This document shows positions 22,645 to 31,593 of a stretch of 64,000 bases of DNA, piece after piece. Positions within the stretch are counted from its first letter, which is position 1. Each line of letters opens with the position of its first letter. This DNA comes from Labyrinthula sp. Ha (Eukaryota > Sar > Bigyra > Labyrinthulida > Labyrinthulaceae): the NCBI GenBank assembly GCA_015227615.1, contig JAALGZ010000033.1, forward strand, positions 358,478 through 422,477. Reading direction: 5' to 3'. The translations under genes were made by a program, and so were the position numbers. The notes beneath the pieces were generated by a model. That model did not search any database. It was given only the letters and a program-made list of their open reading frames with translations, and had not been told where the DNA came from.

Positions 22645-23637
22645 ATGAGGAAATCCACAAAGTTTTCAAGTTTACGAGCAAAGTTTGATGTAAGTAAAGA
22701 AACAAACACTGCTGCTACTTTAAAACTAAGTCCCAGAAAGTTCAGTAAGAATATACCTGCAGAAACTTTACGTCATTTAGAAGGAAAGGTGGGCTCAGTA
22801 AAGAAATCCTTCCTTGGTTCAAATAAGGAAAAATGGAAAAAAACATATTCGGAGAAAAAAAAAAGAGTCACGGAGCCTTGTGCGTCTCATGAGGAGTTAG
22901 ATACTAAAACGGATGAAGCAAGAAGTTTGGAAAGAGAGAAAAAACAGCATGAAGTGTGTGGGGAGGAAAATAACCTCCAAAAAAGCATATTGGGAGGGCT
23001 TGAACCAAAAAACAAGAAAAAAACTAAGTCGCTACTTGGCGAAAAGAAAGAAAAGACATTTAATCAAAGTAGAAAAATAGAAAATTCGAGAGAAAAAGAA
23101 GACCAGCCATTTCAACTACAGGAAGAGTTCACAGACACAAGCAAGTATAATATGGTCAATATTTGCCCTGAAAAATGTCCATCTCTATCACGCGCAGGAG
23201 TTGTAATATTCTCCAAAAGTGAACACCTTCAACTCTTGACTGCAACCGAAACTTTCAATCATGCTTATTCAGGCTACAGAAATGTTTTAGAATTTGAGAA
23301 AGGCGATCTTTTCATTCAAACAAGAATTATAGATGCGTACTGGTGCGAAGGTATTTTGATTAACAGAGTATGGTATGGAGTCTTTCGGGAAGGTAGATTT
23401 CCCACGTCTTACACCCGTGTGAGTCCCAGAAGATTTGAGCACAGAATCGCAAGATACAGCTATCTTGCAGGAGATGAACAAGAAGCTGAAAACGCGGAAG
23501 CTGATCTGCACTTTTATGTTGGAGATCGAATTTTGGTTATAGATAAAGTTAATAACGACTGGGGTCGAGGACTTCTAGTTAATGGTTCTTCTTTTCAATT
23601 GGGATTATTTCCTTTTATTTTTACGGCACCAGCTTAA
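22645..23637 (+). CDS. Double SH3-domain protein, 330 aa
   Basis: First ATG at 22645 (an upstream TTG extension of 33 nt is unlikely). Residues about 1-190 are Lys/Glu-rich and disordered. Two SH3 domains follow: the first (about 205-259) has a LEFEKGDL segment, the YWCEG that fits the W-W/C-x-G core and a GxFPxxY end (GRFPTSYTR); the second (about 270-327) has FYVGDRI, NNDWGRG and GLFPFIF. SH3 domains bind proline-rich ligands, so this is likely an adaptor for membrane traffic or the actin cytoskeleton. It converges on the coiled-coil membrane protein, 32 bp between stops. The domain calls are good; the role is inferred. Confidence 0.75.
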   Translation: MRKSTKFSSLRAKFDVSKETNTAATLKLSPRKFSKNIPAETLRHLEGKVGSVKKSFLGSNKEKWKKTYSEKKKRVTEPCASHEELDTKTDEARSLEREKKQHEVCGEENNLQKSILGGLEPKNKKKTKSLLGEKKEKTFNQSRKIENSREKEDQPFQLQEEFTDTSKYNMVNICPEKCPSLSRAGVVIFSKSEHLQLLTATETFNHAYSGYRNVLEFEKGDLFIQTRIIDAYWCEGILINRVWYGVFREGRFPTSYTRVSPRRFEHRIARYSYLAGDEQEAENAEADLHFYVGDRILVIDKVNNDWGRGLLVNGSSFQLGLFPFIFTAPA

Positions 23638-23669
23638 AGAAACAAAACTTATTTGAAACAAAATTAGGT

Positions 23670-24575
23670 TTATTTATATTTATTTCCTGTTTTAAAAGCT
23701 CTACCTAGACTTACAAAACTTTTTTTTGATTTTGTAGTTTTCATAGTTTGTGCATCAGAAGCTGATCGAGTTCTTCCTCCAAGTCTTTTCTTAAACCATT
23801 TTAAAGGGCCTTTTTGTTTATCCTCGTTTTTCTTTGTAACTAAGACTAATTCTGAAACTTCAAGCACTTCAAGATCTATTGTTAACTTGAAAGTATCATG
23901 ATCATCTGGAAGACCAAAATTTACAGGTCGAGATATAAGTTCATGAATCTCTTTAGTTATATTTTGTTTTTCTTTTGATAATTTTATATTTTTCAAGAAC
24001 TCATGGGCTTCAATTCTTAGTTGCACAAAGGATTGCTCCGAGGCTTCTTCGACTAAACTTGTCTTTTTCAAAAGAATCTTCTCTTCTCGTCTAGAAATTT
24101 CTTGTGAATTTTTCAGCTTTTGTTTTTGCGTAGGATTAAGATAATCTTCTTTCATTAATTTTTCTAGCATTTTTTCTTGTGTTTTTTGCGTAACTTGTGC
24201 ATACCTAAGTTCATAAGAAAGCTCTTCTGATAACGTAGCATACTCAGAAAGTAAAGTTATTTTATTTATACTTTCCTTAATAGAACTTTGTTTCATTTTA
24301 TGCAGTGCAATAGATCTCTTCACCTGCTGAAGTTTGTGTTCAAGTATTAGAACTTTATTACCTTTTCCATTGCCAGAATAGGTTGGTAAGGAGTTTTTAA
24401 AAGGCATACTCTCTGAATTTTCTCGAAATCTACTGGATAATGGAATAACTTGGGTGAAATATAATAATTTTATGAAGAAGGCACTGTTGATCAAGAGAAC
24501 CAGCAAGAGCGCATAGGAATATGACGACAATTGTTCATCGGACATGCTTGATTTCACACTGGAGTAATGTACCAT
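23670..24575 (-). CDS. Membrane-anchored coiled-coil protein, 301 aa
   Basis: ATG at 24575 (a second ATG lies ten codons in). One hydrophobic segment near residues 20-42 (YALLLVLLINSAFFIKLLYF) is a likely transmembrane helix or signal anchor. Residues about 75-200 are charged and helical with a coiled-coil look (for example LEHKLQQVKRSIALHKMKQ). The C-terminus is basic (KKRLGGRTRSASDAQ and TTKSKKSF). The layout fits a type II or tail-facing membrane tether. I do not recognise the family. Its neighbour, a double-SH3 protein, has no visible PxxP ligand in this one, so a direct link is not supported. Confidence 0.6.
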   Translation of the reverse strand: MVHYSSVKSSMSDEQLSSYSYALLLVLLINSAFFIKLLYFTQVIPLSSRFRENSESMPFKNSLPTYSGNGKGNKVLILEHKLQQVKRSIALHKMKQSSIKESINKITLLSEYATLSEELSYELRYAQVTQKTQEKMLEKLMKEDYLNPTQKQKLKNSQEISRREEKILLKKTSLVEEASEQSFVQLRIEAHEFLKNIKLSKEKQNITKEIHELISRPVNFGLPDDHDTFKLTIDLEVLEVSELVLVTKKNEDKQKGPLKWFKKRLGGRTRSASDAQTMKTTKSKKSFVSLGRAFKTGNKYK

Positions 24576-25184
24576 TGAAGTATTATTTTCTAATGGTCAT
24601 TTGAATACAAGATAGGTTTATTGCAGCCTAGCCTTCCACAGACCACTTCTACTGATCGTCTGCATTAATTTCTCAAAATACAAAACCATAAACCATTAGA
24701 ATCAAAAGTTATGAAATAATTATGAAAGAAAAGGCCAGAAGATAGCTGTTCACACACATAAGAAAATTTTCAAAGGTGAAAAGAAGTTTTATTCTATATT
24801 CAATCTACAAGACGCTGAACAAGACATATATCATGTGATTCTATGCAAAAGAATAAAAGGCGTTCAGGAATACTGAAATTTAAAGCTGGATGATGTAATT
24901 AGATCATAGCTCTTGAGAAGGAGGGGTTCATGAGGGCAAAGCTATTCACACAAGAACACGTGTTGCCCAAAATATGAAACAAACACCACCAGAAAAATAA
25001 AAAAATACTTGCCTTTCTTAGAGGTGACATAAATCGTGGAGATTTAAATTGGGGTTGTAAAGTTGATGATGAGAGTTTCCTACTTGGAAAGATGGCATAG
25101 CAATCAGGTTTTAATTATTTTGTAGTTAACAGAAGGAAAGTCGAGGAAGGTTCAAGATGGCTGGTGATTAGGAAAACTAGTTTC
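24576..25184. other. Short non-coding stretch before the LTR element
   Basis: About 0.6 kb with no gene seen; it ends at the target-site copy of the retrotransposon. Confidence 0.6.
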
Positions 25185-25189
25185 AGATG
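25185..25189. repeat. Target-site duplication, left copy (AGATG)
   Basis: AGATG flanks the left LTR and the same 5 bases follow the right LTR at 30358-30362. A 5-bp duplication is normal for Ty3/gypsy integrases and shows that the LTRs belong to a single insertion. Confidence 0.9.
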
Positions 25190-25432
25190 TGTTGTATTTA
25201 GGAAACGTAGAGAGATTTGTCAAAGGGAGTGTGCTACAAGTATAAGATAACTCTTTAAGAACTTAAATAAAACTTCCTTCGTTCTTATGCACACTTATGC
25301 GGTATTTGATATGATAACATATAATATAATGAAAACCAAAACGGGCACCTAGCTACAAAACTAGGTAACCATAACTACTTAGAACTCAATAAATACCATG
25401 TCGTAAAAGGAGCGAAAATACCATATACAACA
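25190..25432 (-). repeat. 3' LTR of the retrotransposon
   Basis: 243 bp, starting TGTTG and ending CAACA. In element orientation this is the downstream copy. It carries the same acttaaataaa stretch (25261-25271) that pairs with the primer site in the other copy. A hairpin at 25347-25366 has lost one base pair against the other LTR. Confidence 0.95.
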
Positions 25433-25448
25433 GGCCGGCGCCAGCTCC

Positions 25449-25667
25449 TTACATGCACAAAGGGATGAGGTTTCGTCCAGAAACTTTGACAACCTCATCA
25501 TTTTCAATATTCTTTACTTCATAAATATTACTTCCAATCGCTTTAATGACACGCCAAATAGTGGTGTCAGCATCGAACTTTCTCAAAGTGGGATTTAACC
25601 ACCAGACCAGCATATCTGGCAACAATGGTTTCATAATTGTATTGCGTTTTTTCCATGAAAAGTCCAT
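25449..25667 (-). CDS. Integrase C-terminal segment, separated by a frameshift
   Basis: About 72 codons in a third frame, encoding the basic C-terminal tail of the integrase, with a WRVIKAIGSNIYEVKNIEND stretch of the small beta-barrel/GPY-F type. It follows the integrase core after a run of eight A (in the coding orientation) near 25743-25750; removal or slip of one A would join the two frames. This may be a mutation, an assembly slip in a homopolymer, or programmed slippage. I treat it as the last part of the pol reading frame. Confidence 0.6.
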   Translation of the reverse strand: MDFSWKKRNTIMKPLLPDMLVWWLNPTLRKFDADTTIWRVIKAIGSNIYEVKNIENDEVVKVSGRNLIPLCM

Positions 25668-25728
25668 ACTTATTCTTCTATTTTCAATATCTCTTTCTTT
25701 TAATCTTTCAAAAACTCGTGTTTCATCG

Positions 25729-26655
25729 TTATTGAGTAACTGTTTTTTTTAAACCATATTCATATTTCCAGTCTTTCTTAAATACAGCAAAATATGGTGT
25801 ATTTTCACATGCTTTACTATATGCTGCGTTCCTTCTAGTCGTGATCAGGGCCAATAGCTTTGGCCAATTAAACTTTTCTTGTCTTTTAACTAAATTTACC
25901 ACTTTTAACTGTTCAACCAAGTATTTTAAGGATCTTTCAGCAACGCCGTTCTGTGAGTGGTATTTACGACCACTCACAGAATGCTGAACTTTATTTACTT
26001 CCAAAAAGTCCTTGAAGTCTTGACTCATGAAGCACTTCTCCTGGTCAGTGCGTGTAAAACTTGGATATCCAAATATGATAATCCAATTATTCAATAGCTT
26101 GTCCACCACTTCTTTTGAAGACTTATTTTTCATGGGGAGGTACATCGTAAAGCCAGTTTTGGAGTCCACAATAACTAATGCACCCTGAAAGAGATTATAT
26201 TTATCTAAAGTGCCGAATCCAAAAAGGTCCATGTGAATACTCTCGAAAGCAGTTAAATCCTCCTTCTTAATAGGCGACTCATTTATTCTGAACTTTAAAT
26301 TCTTTCCCATTTTGCAAATATTACAGCCAATTATCAAATTCTGAATGAATTTTCCCATCTGCGGCCAATAATAGAATTTTTTAAATATGTAAATGGTGTT
26401 TGTAATGCCCTGATGGGCGGTGTCTTTTGCTATGTAATGAAAGTCTTCTACCAGTTTATTCCTCGCCATTACTGGTACATAAGTTCTTCCCAAGTGTCTT
26501 AAAACATTATCAATAAGTGTGAAATCTTTTGTTTCGTATTTTCTTCTGTCTACTTCAAAAGTATCGTTGGAACTTTGAATAGCTTGAATAGCCTTTAAAT
26601 AAAATTCATCTTCAGCTAAAGTTTGTTCTGTTTGAAGATCTGTATCTTTCAGCAA
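25729..26655 (-). CDS. Integrase core, -1 frame relative to Gag-Pol
   Basis: About 308 codons opening in the -1 frame just before the stop of the Gag-Pol frame; the frame begins with TTG, not ATG, so expression likely needs a frameshift from the upstream frame. It has an N-terminal HHCC zinc site (FHYIAKDTAHQG and CNICKMGK), a YYWPQM segment, and the catalytic D-D-E region: HMDLFGFG, TRTDQEKCF and NGVAERS. This joins element cDNA to host DNA. Its 3' end is cut by the A-run frameshift. Confidence 0.85.
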   Translation of the reverse strand: MLKDTDLQTEQTLAEDEFYLKAIQAIQSSNDTFEVDRRKYETKDFTLIDNVLRHLGRTYVPVMARNKLVEDFHYIAKDTAHQGITNTIYIFKKFYYWPQMGKFIQNLIIGCNICKMGKNLKFRINESPIKKEDLTAFESIHMDLFGFGTLDKYNLFQGALVIVDSKTGFTMYLPMKNKSSKEVVDKLLNNWIIIFGYPSFTRTDQEKCFMSQDFKDFLEVNKVQHSVSGRKYHSQNGVAERSLKYLVEQLKVVNLVKRQEKFNWPKLLALITTRRNAAYSKACENTPYFAVFKKDWKYEYGLKKTVTQ

Positions 26656-29600
26656 TGAAACAACGAAGGATTGTGAGCCAAAGACAGCCTCCGACCAATC
26701 CTTCGGAACGTTTCTACTTCTTCTTTTACTTGAAATTTCAGTCCTGTCAAGTATCTACTTAGCCAGTCGCTTTTGTTTTTATCTCCTTCTATGTACTTTA
26801 AAGTCACTTCATATCCACCTAATATTTCCCGGTATCTTGCATATTTCGTCGGGGAATCTTTGAATAAGAGGCTAACCAAAGCCTTTTGATCCGTAAAAAC
26901 TGTTACTCTGAGTCCAAATATTATGGGTCTGAAGAATTCCAAACTTTTCACTACACCAAGAGCCTCCTTCTCCACGATACTATATTTTTGTTGGGTCGGA
27001 TTTAATGTTTTTGAATAATATCCTAATACATTTGCTTGATTTTTGCCTCCTTTTTGGAAAAGAACGCCTCCAATGGCGAAATCCGAGCTATCGGTCATAA
27101 TAAAAAAATCCTTTTTGAAGTCAGGGTGTAGAAGACCCGCTGCTTCACATAATAACTTTTTAATTCTCTTGAACGCAGTCTCTTGTTGCTGCGTCCAAAG
27201 CTTGTCAAAGGACTCGTTTAAGTACTCTTTTTTCAAAAGTTTTTGGAGGGGGTGAACTTCTTGGCTGAACCCCCGGATAAAAGTACGTTGCCAGTTTGCT
27301 AGTCCCAGAAATCCCTTAAGGGATTTACGAGAATCGGGACGAGGCGCGTCGGAGATAGCATTTGTGAATTTCTTCTCGATGTTCCAGCCGTCTGCTGACA
27401 AAGACATGCTGAGAAATTTGACTCGTTTCTTACAAATTTCCAATTTGGACACCTTCAGACGTGCGTCTGCGGAATTTAACTTCTCTAGAATTGAATTTAG
27501 CACCTTCATGTGGTTCTGTTCGTCATAAGAATTGGTAAAAACCAAAATGTCATCACAGTAAATTATACATGTTTGCATGTAATATGGCATTAATAATTCG
27601 ACCAATGTGCGTTGTAACAAACCCGTAGAGATACTTAGGCCCATTGGTAGGGCTGTATATTGTAAAAGCGGAGTACCGGAACTTCCGAATGCTAAAATTT
27701 TCCTTGATTCTTTCTCTATTGGAATCTGAAAAAATGATTCCCTTAGGTCTAGGGTAGAATATAATTTTGAGCTCGCTAAAGCTCCTTTAATATCATTGAG
27801 AGAAGGTAAACCTTGACCACTAATATTGAGATATTTGTTTATATTGAAAAATGGAGTAACAATCCTCCAGTTCTTCTTTTCAGAACCATCCTTGTTTAGA
27901 GAAGAAGGTTTTGCAACTGGAAAAATTGAACTTCTAAACTGAGATTGTGAAGGCTCTAAGTAACCTTCTTTAAGTCCTTTGTCGATCCAGCTTTTTACAA
28001 TCTCCATTTCCTTGAAACTAAGAGGCTTAGCCTTAGAAATTTTTCCTTTAATTAAATTAGGATCTTGATTTAAAATAATTTCAAGAGGTTTCACCTTTAA
28101 GGCTCCACCTTTGAACTCTGAAAAGAGTCTAGGATGTGACTTCACGATCGATCTAATCAACGATGCCTGTCGATTAATTGATTTGATCTGAGCCACATCC
28201 TTGGCGTTTCTAATTCTTTGCTTAACGTCATCATTTAATTCTTCAAAAATTTGATTTATATCAATTTCGTTGTCTTCTTTGTTTGTTAACTTCTTCCACT
28301 GATAGATATTATCTTCTGCATATTCGTTTATGTAAAACAAAGTCTGAATAACGTTAGGGGATTGAAACTCTGATACCAAACTGAAACTTTCCCCTTCCGC
28401 GGGTAGTACAATAAGCGGGACTTTAATTCCGCCGTCAATAATCCATAAATTCTTTTCCAAATCAATAACTGTATTCTTTGCTGCACCCATGCCTAAAATA
28501 ATGTCTACTTGCAACCCGTCCAAAACTTTAAATTCAACCATCTTAACATATCCAGAAACGACTATGGGAATACTGATTTTCCCGTACGATTTGATTATAC
28601 TTCCATCTGCATTTTGAGCTGTACATTCATAACTTTCCAAGTTATCGACATTCTTATAATGCTTCTTAAAATAATTTGCACTGATGACATTCATATGGGC
28701 CCCTATGTCCAGTAAAGCTATGCGCTTTTCACCAAAAATTTCTATTTCGGGACCCCTCCAAGGGGCGGATGGAATACCCTTCATTAAACCTACAGTGTCT
28801 TTCTTATCGGTAGTAGAAGGTGGTACATTACCATTCTTCTTATCAATATCTGAATGTTGCATTACTGCATTGACTCCTTGACCAGTCTTTGAGCGAAAAA
28901 CACTATATTGTTGAGCGTTGGAGGAAGATAATGAGCTTGGCTTGCTGGATGAAGAACCTTTGTTGTACATGGCTTCAGCTGCTTCGTGGTGCTTACCAAG
29001 ATGGTTCTTTGAACAAATGGGACAGGACACCTTCTTGGAACATTGGTGTCCGTCCCGCATGCGCTGCGATCTGAAAAGTTTGACTCTTTCATCGCAGGAG
29101 AAGCAGGTCCTGTACCTAATCGCTGGTAAACTTCTTGGACCTGAATACTGGGACGCTTGTAGCATAATTTTCTCGTTGTTTGAGCTTGATGCGAGCATTT
29201 TGGATGATAACTCTGCTTTCATGAGAAGATTACGTAGAATTAGAGGGGTCCAACTCTCTATGTCCATGGTTTCCATTTTCTCGTTCCAGAGGTCATAAAA
29301 CTTTGCTCTAAGATGTCCAGGCTTCAATATTTTTTCGGTGAAGTGCGTAATGGCTTTGAAATTAGTCCAAGATCTGGGCTTCGTCTTCAATGAAAGTGAG
29401 CATTTATAGTTGAAAGATTGGACTTCTCCCATGAAAATCTTTAGATTTTCTGAGTAAGACATGTTTGAATCAACTTTGAAGGTCTCCAACTTATTCTGCG
29501 CTTCTAGCGTTAGTAATTCAGAATTAAATGAGGCTTCAATGGCCTCCAAGTAGCTGTCCAGATCGTTTTCTTTGATAGGTTTGAGTTGAATCTGAATCTT

Positions 29601-30095
29601 CATTGGAATTAATGCCAGAAGTTTATTGAGAATTGACATCTTGTTGTAGTGATTTTTCAATTGCTTGCAGCGAGAAACTAGATGAAGCATTTTAGCTTCT
29701 AGATCTCCATCTTCAGAAGAAATGGTAGACCCGAAGCCATCTTTGAAAGATGGCAAAGGTTTAAAAATTTGCGGACTAGAAGAAAAGGTAGAAGTTCCAG
29801 GACCAGTGCTGGCTTGCATTTTAGCCTTCAACTCCGAATTCTCTACTTCAAGTCTGTTCAAACGTTCGAGGATCTGTTTTAGGTAGTCGTTTGTGTCCAT
29901 TGTAGTTTTTTTGACTTTCTTATTCGTTTCTTTTCGTTTGCGATGCGTTTCAGGTGGCGAACTCGTAGAATCAAAAAAGGGAAAATTGGCGATGCGTAAG
30001 AGGGAATCTGTCAATGAAGTACCAAGATTAGTGTCTTCAGATGTATCCTCTAATGTAGATCTTTCGTCTCTTTTGCCTGTTAGGTTGTCAGACAT
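26649..30095 (-). CDS. Gag-Pol polyprotein: Gag, protease, RT, RNase H
   Basis: 1148 codons from ATG 30095. The Gag part is helical with a Cys/His zinc region near residues 330-375 (CFSCDERVKLF, then CPICSKNHLGKHH), which is not the simple CCHC knuckle. A retropepsin-like site LLDIGAHMNVIS follows, with Ile where the canonical D-S/T-G triad has Ser or Thr. RT shows DLRESFFQIPI, LPMGLSISTG and YCDDILVF (the Y-x-D-D catalytic box). RNase H has FFIMTDSSDFAIGGVLF and VEKEALGVV. It ends with a stop that overlaps the integrase frame. The protease triad change could reduce activity or simply be a clade variant. Confidence 0.9.
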   Translation of the reverse strand: MSDNLTGKRDERSTLEDTSEDTNLGTSLTDSLLRIANFPFFDSTSSPPETHRKRKETNKKVKKTTMDTNDYLKQILERLNRLEVENSELKAKMQASTGPGTSTFSSSPQIFKPLPSFKDGFGSTISSEDGDLEAKMLHLVSRCKQLKNHYNKMSILNKLLALIPMKIQIQLKPIKENDLDSYLEAIEASFNSELLTLEAQNKLETFKVDSNMSYSENLKIFMGEVQSFNYKCSLSLKTKPRSWTNFKAITHFTEKILKPGHLRAKFYDLWNEKMETMDIESWTPLILRNLLMKAELSSKMLASSSNNEKIMLQASQYSGPRSLPAIRYRTCFSCDERVKLFRSQRMRDGHQCSKKVSCPICSKNHLGKHHEAAEAMYNKGSSSSKPSSLSSSNAQQYSVFRSKTGQGVNAVMQHSDIDKKNGNVPPSTTDKKDTVGLMKGIPSAPWRGPEIEIFGEKRIALLDIGAHMNVISANYFKKHYKNVDNLESYECTAQNADGSIIKSYGKISIPIVVSGYVKMVEFKVLDGLQVDIILGMGAAKNTVIDLEKNLWIIDGGIKVPLIVLPAEGESFSLVSEFQSPNVIQTLFYINEYAEDNIYQWKKLTNKEDNEIDINQIFEELNDDVKQRIRNAKDVAQIKSINRQASLIRSIVKSHPRLFSEFKGGALKVKPLEIILNQDPNLIKGKISKAKPLSFKEMEIVKSWIDKGLKEGYLEPSQSQFRSSIFPVAKPSSLNKDGSEKKNWRIVTPFFNINKYLNISGQGLPSLNDIKGALASSKLYSTLDLRESFFQIPIEKESRKILAFGSSGTPLLQYTALPMGLSISTGLLQRTLVELLMPYYMQTCIIYCDDILVFTNSYDEQNHMKVLNSILEKLNSADARLKVSKLEICKKRVKFLSMSLSADGWNIEKKFTNAISDAPRPDSRKSLKGFLGLANWQRTFIRGFSQEVHPLQKLLKKEYLNESFDKLWTQQQETAFKRIKKLLCEAAGLLHPDFKKDFFIMTDSSDFAIGGVLFQKGGKNQANVLGYYSKTLNPTQQKYSIVEKEALGVVKSLEFFRPIIFGLRVTVFTDQKALVSLLFKDSPTKYARYREILGGYEVTLKYIEGDKNKSDWLSRYLTGLKFQVKEEVETFRRIGRRLSLAHNPSLFHC

Positions 30096-30103
30096 ATAAC
30101 GAA

Positions 30104-30114
30104 TTTATTTAAGT
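30104..30114 (-). promoter_or_regulatory. Primer-binding site, complementary to the LTR itself
   Basis: The 11 bases directly inside the 5' LTR (ACTTAAATAAA on the coding strand) do not start with the TGG that binds tRNA 3' ends. They are perfectly complementary to TTTATTTAAGT inside the LTR (plus-strand 30186-30196; pairing extends one more base into the LTR). In Tf1/sushi elements the transcript's own 5' end folds back onto this spot to prime reverse transcription. The Gag ATG lies only 20 nt away. Confidence 0.65.
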
Positions 30115-30357
30115 TGTTGTATTTAGGAAACGTAGAGAGATTTGTCAAAGGGAGTGTGCTACAAGTATAAGATGACTCTTTAAGAACTTAAATAAAACTT
30201 CCTTCGTTCTTATGCACACTTATGCGGTATTTGATATGATAACATATAATATAATGAAAACCAAAACGGGCACCTAGCTACAAAGCTAGGTAACCATAAC
30301 TACTTAGAACTCAATAAATACCATGTCGTAAAAGGAGCGAAAATACCATATACAACA
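30115..30357 (-). repeat. 5' LTR of the retrotransposon
   Basis: 243 bp. On the coding strand it holds a TATA-like ATTATATTATATG about 45-50 nt before the self-complementary TTTTATTTAAGTT stretch, which would place transcription start close to that stretch. An inverted repeat ACCTAGCT-4 nt-AGCTAGGT at 30272-30291 could form a hairpin and is broken by one base in the other LTR. Confidence 0.95.
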
Positions 30358-30362
30358 AGATG
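30358..30362. repeat. Target-site duplication, right copy (AGATG)
   Basis: Matches the left copy at 25185-25189. Confidence 0.9.
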
Positions 30363-30657
30363 TGAAGGTTGGGGGCTATATGTTGTGTTCTGAAAAAAAC
30401 AAACTCTATGGCTTGTCACTAGAAGTGCAATTCACGCATGGGGTAAGGGGTTAGGTTTTCTGCTTTGTTATAAATGAAATGAAACAGGAACAAACTATAC
30501 AACAATAAATGAGAAACTTCGATTCCTTGTAATTTTTAGCTACTTATTAATTAACAGAGCTGGAAAAGAGTGTAAAATTACTACAAAAGACTGAAACTAC
30601 TTTTGTTAGGCACTTATTCATTTTTTTCTCCTGTTATTCCTTTTCATGATAACAATA
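30363..30657. other. Non-coding spacer after the LTR element
   Basis: About 0.3 kb with no gene seen; AT-rich sequence that continues the pre-insertion locus. Confidence 0.5.
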
Positions 30658-31593
30658 TGGAAGATCCAGAGTTCTGTAATGAATACGTTACCATGTCTGA
30701 GAAATTTCCTCCAGCACTGTTTCTGAGTATACCTTCAATCTTTAAAACTACTTCATATGTCTTGCGTCATCTTTCATCGGTACTTGCTTTATCTTTTTCT
30801 ATTAAATTAATACATGCATTGGACAATATGAAATATTCATCTCCTAGTATCTTTGGAAGTCTTATAGGCTCATACTTTGCCATTCTGACCTTAAGTACTA
30901 GTGAGCTTGGCTTGAGAGCTCCTATCCTTCTAAGCTCCTTTATTGAGTCTTAATAACTCTGATGAAGTAGAACTGCCATCTTGGAAGTAAATGGGTCTCT
31001 TGAATGCACTTCTCCCCTTGATTCATGAACATGCCTCTGCTATGGTGACATGGCATATTCAAGTACAACTAAGTTTGAGAAGTACAACCTGGCAGCAGCA
31101 GAACATCCGTGGTTAGGACATTCGGGAGAAAATATAGAGGGACTCCGGTAACTATCTCTACGACAATGAAATTCCTATTATCTCTGCTGCAATGGGAAAA
31201 GATGTCATAAACTTATTTCAATTCTTCTATCATTACTTTCTCAACTTTTTTGGAAATAACATAATCTTGGACAATGAGGTTCTTGATCCGTTTGACTTAG
31301 ACCTGATATGATCATCAGCTTTCATCCCATAGTGTGCAGCAAATTGAACAAGTTTCCAAGATATTAGTTACTGTGCTAGTTGTTCACGCTATTTGATTTC
31401 AGAATGAAACGTGTAAATATATTCACACTATGTATCGGCAAAAGTAAGGTTCTTACTGCAGTTATCCTAACACATACTTAACTTTTCTTTAATATTTCTA
31501 GGGTGGATTTGCTGTTCGACAGCGGGTATATCTTGAAACAAATTCTCCATATGAGTTCCCAGGGCACTCTATGATAGAAAATAATTGATGATA
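30658..31593 (+). pseudogene. Decayed protein-coding gene, family unknown
   Basis: An ATG at 30658 opens about 98 codons of protein-like sequence (starting MEDPEFCNEYV, then a hydrophobic helix-rich part ending SSFIES before TAA). Further protein-like stretches lie downstream in shifting frames: YGDMAYSSTTKFEKYN (about 31035), NYLYDNEIPIISAAMGK (about 31150), FGNNIILDNEVLDPFDLDLI (about 31245) and RQRVYLETNSPYEFPGHSM (about 31515). I could not join them with introns of the size seen elsewhere in this window. The simplest reading is a gene broken by several indels. I considered fatty-acid desaturases but found no His boxes. Confidence 0.35.

Larger units (their letters stand above)
25190..30357 (-). 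mobile_element. Ty3/gypsy-type LTR retrotransposon, near-intact
   Basis: A 5168-bp element with 243-bp LTRs at each end (TGTTG...CAACA), target duplications AGATG on both sides, and internal Gag, protease, RT, RNase H, then integrase on the minus strand. The order RT-RH-IN is that of the Ty3/gypsy group. The LTRs differ at only two of 243 positions (A/G near 25248/30173 and near 25360/30285), so the insertion is recent. Two reading-frame breaks separate the polyprotein into three frames. The primer site next to the 5' LTR is complementary to an 11-base stretch inside the LTR. It inserted between the coiled-coil gene and a gene-poor region. I describe it as a protist retroelement; no virus of people, animals or crops is implied. 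Confidence 0.93.
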
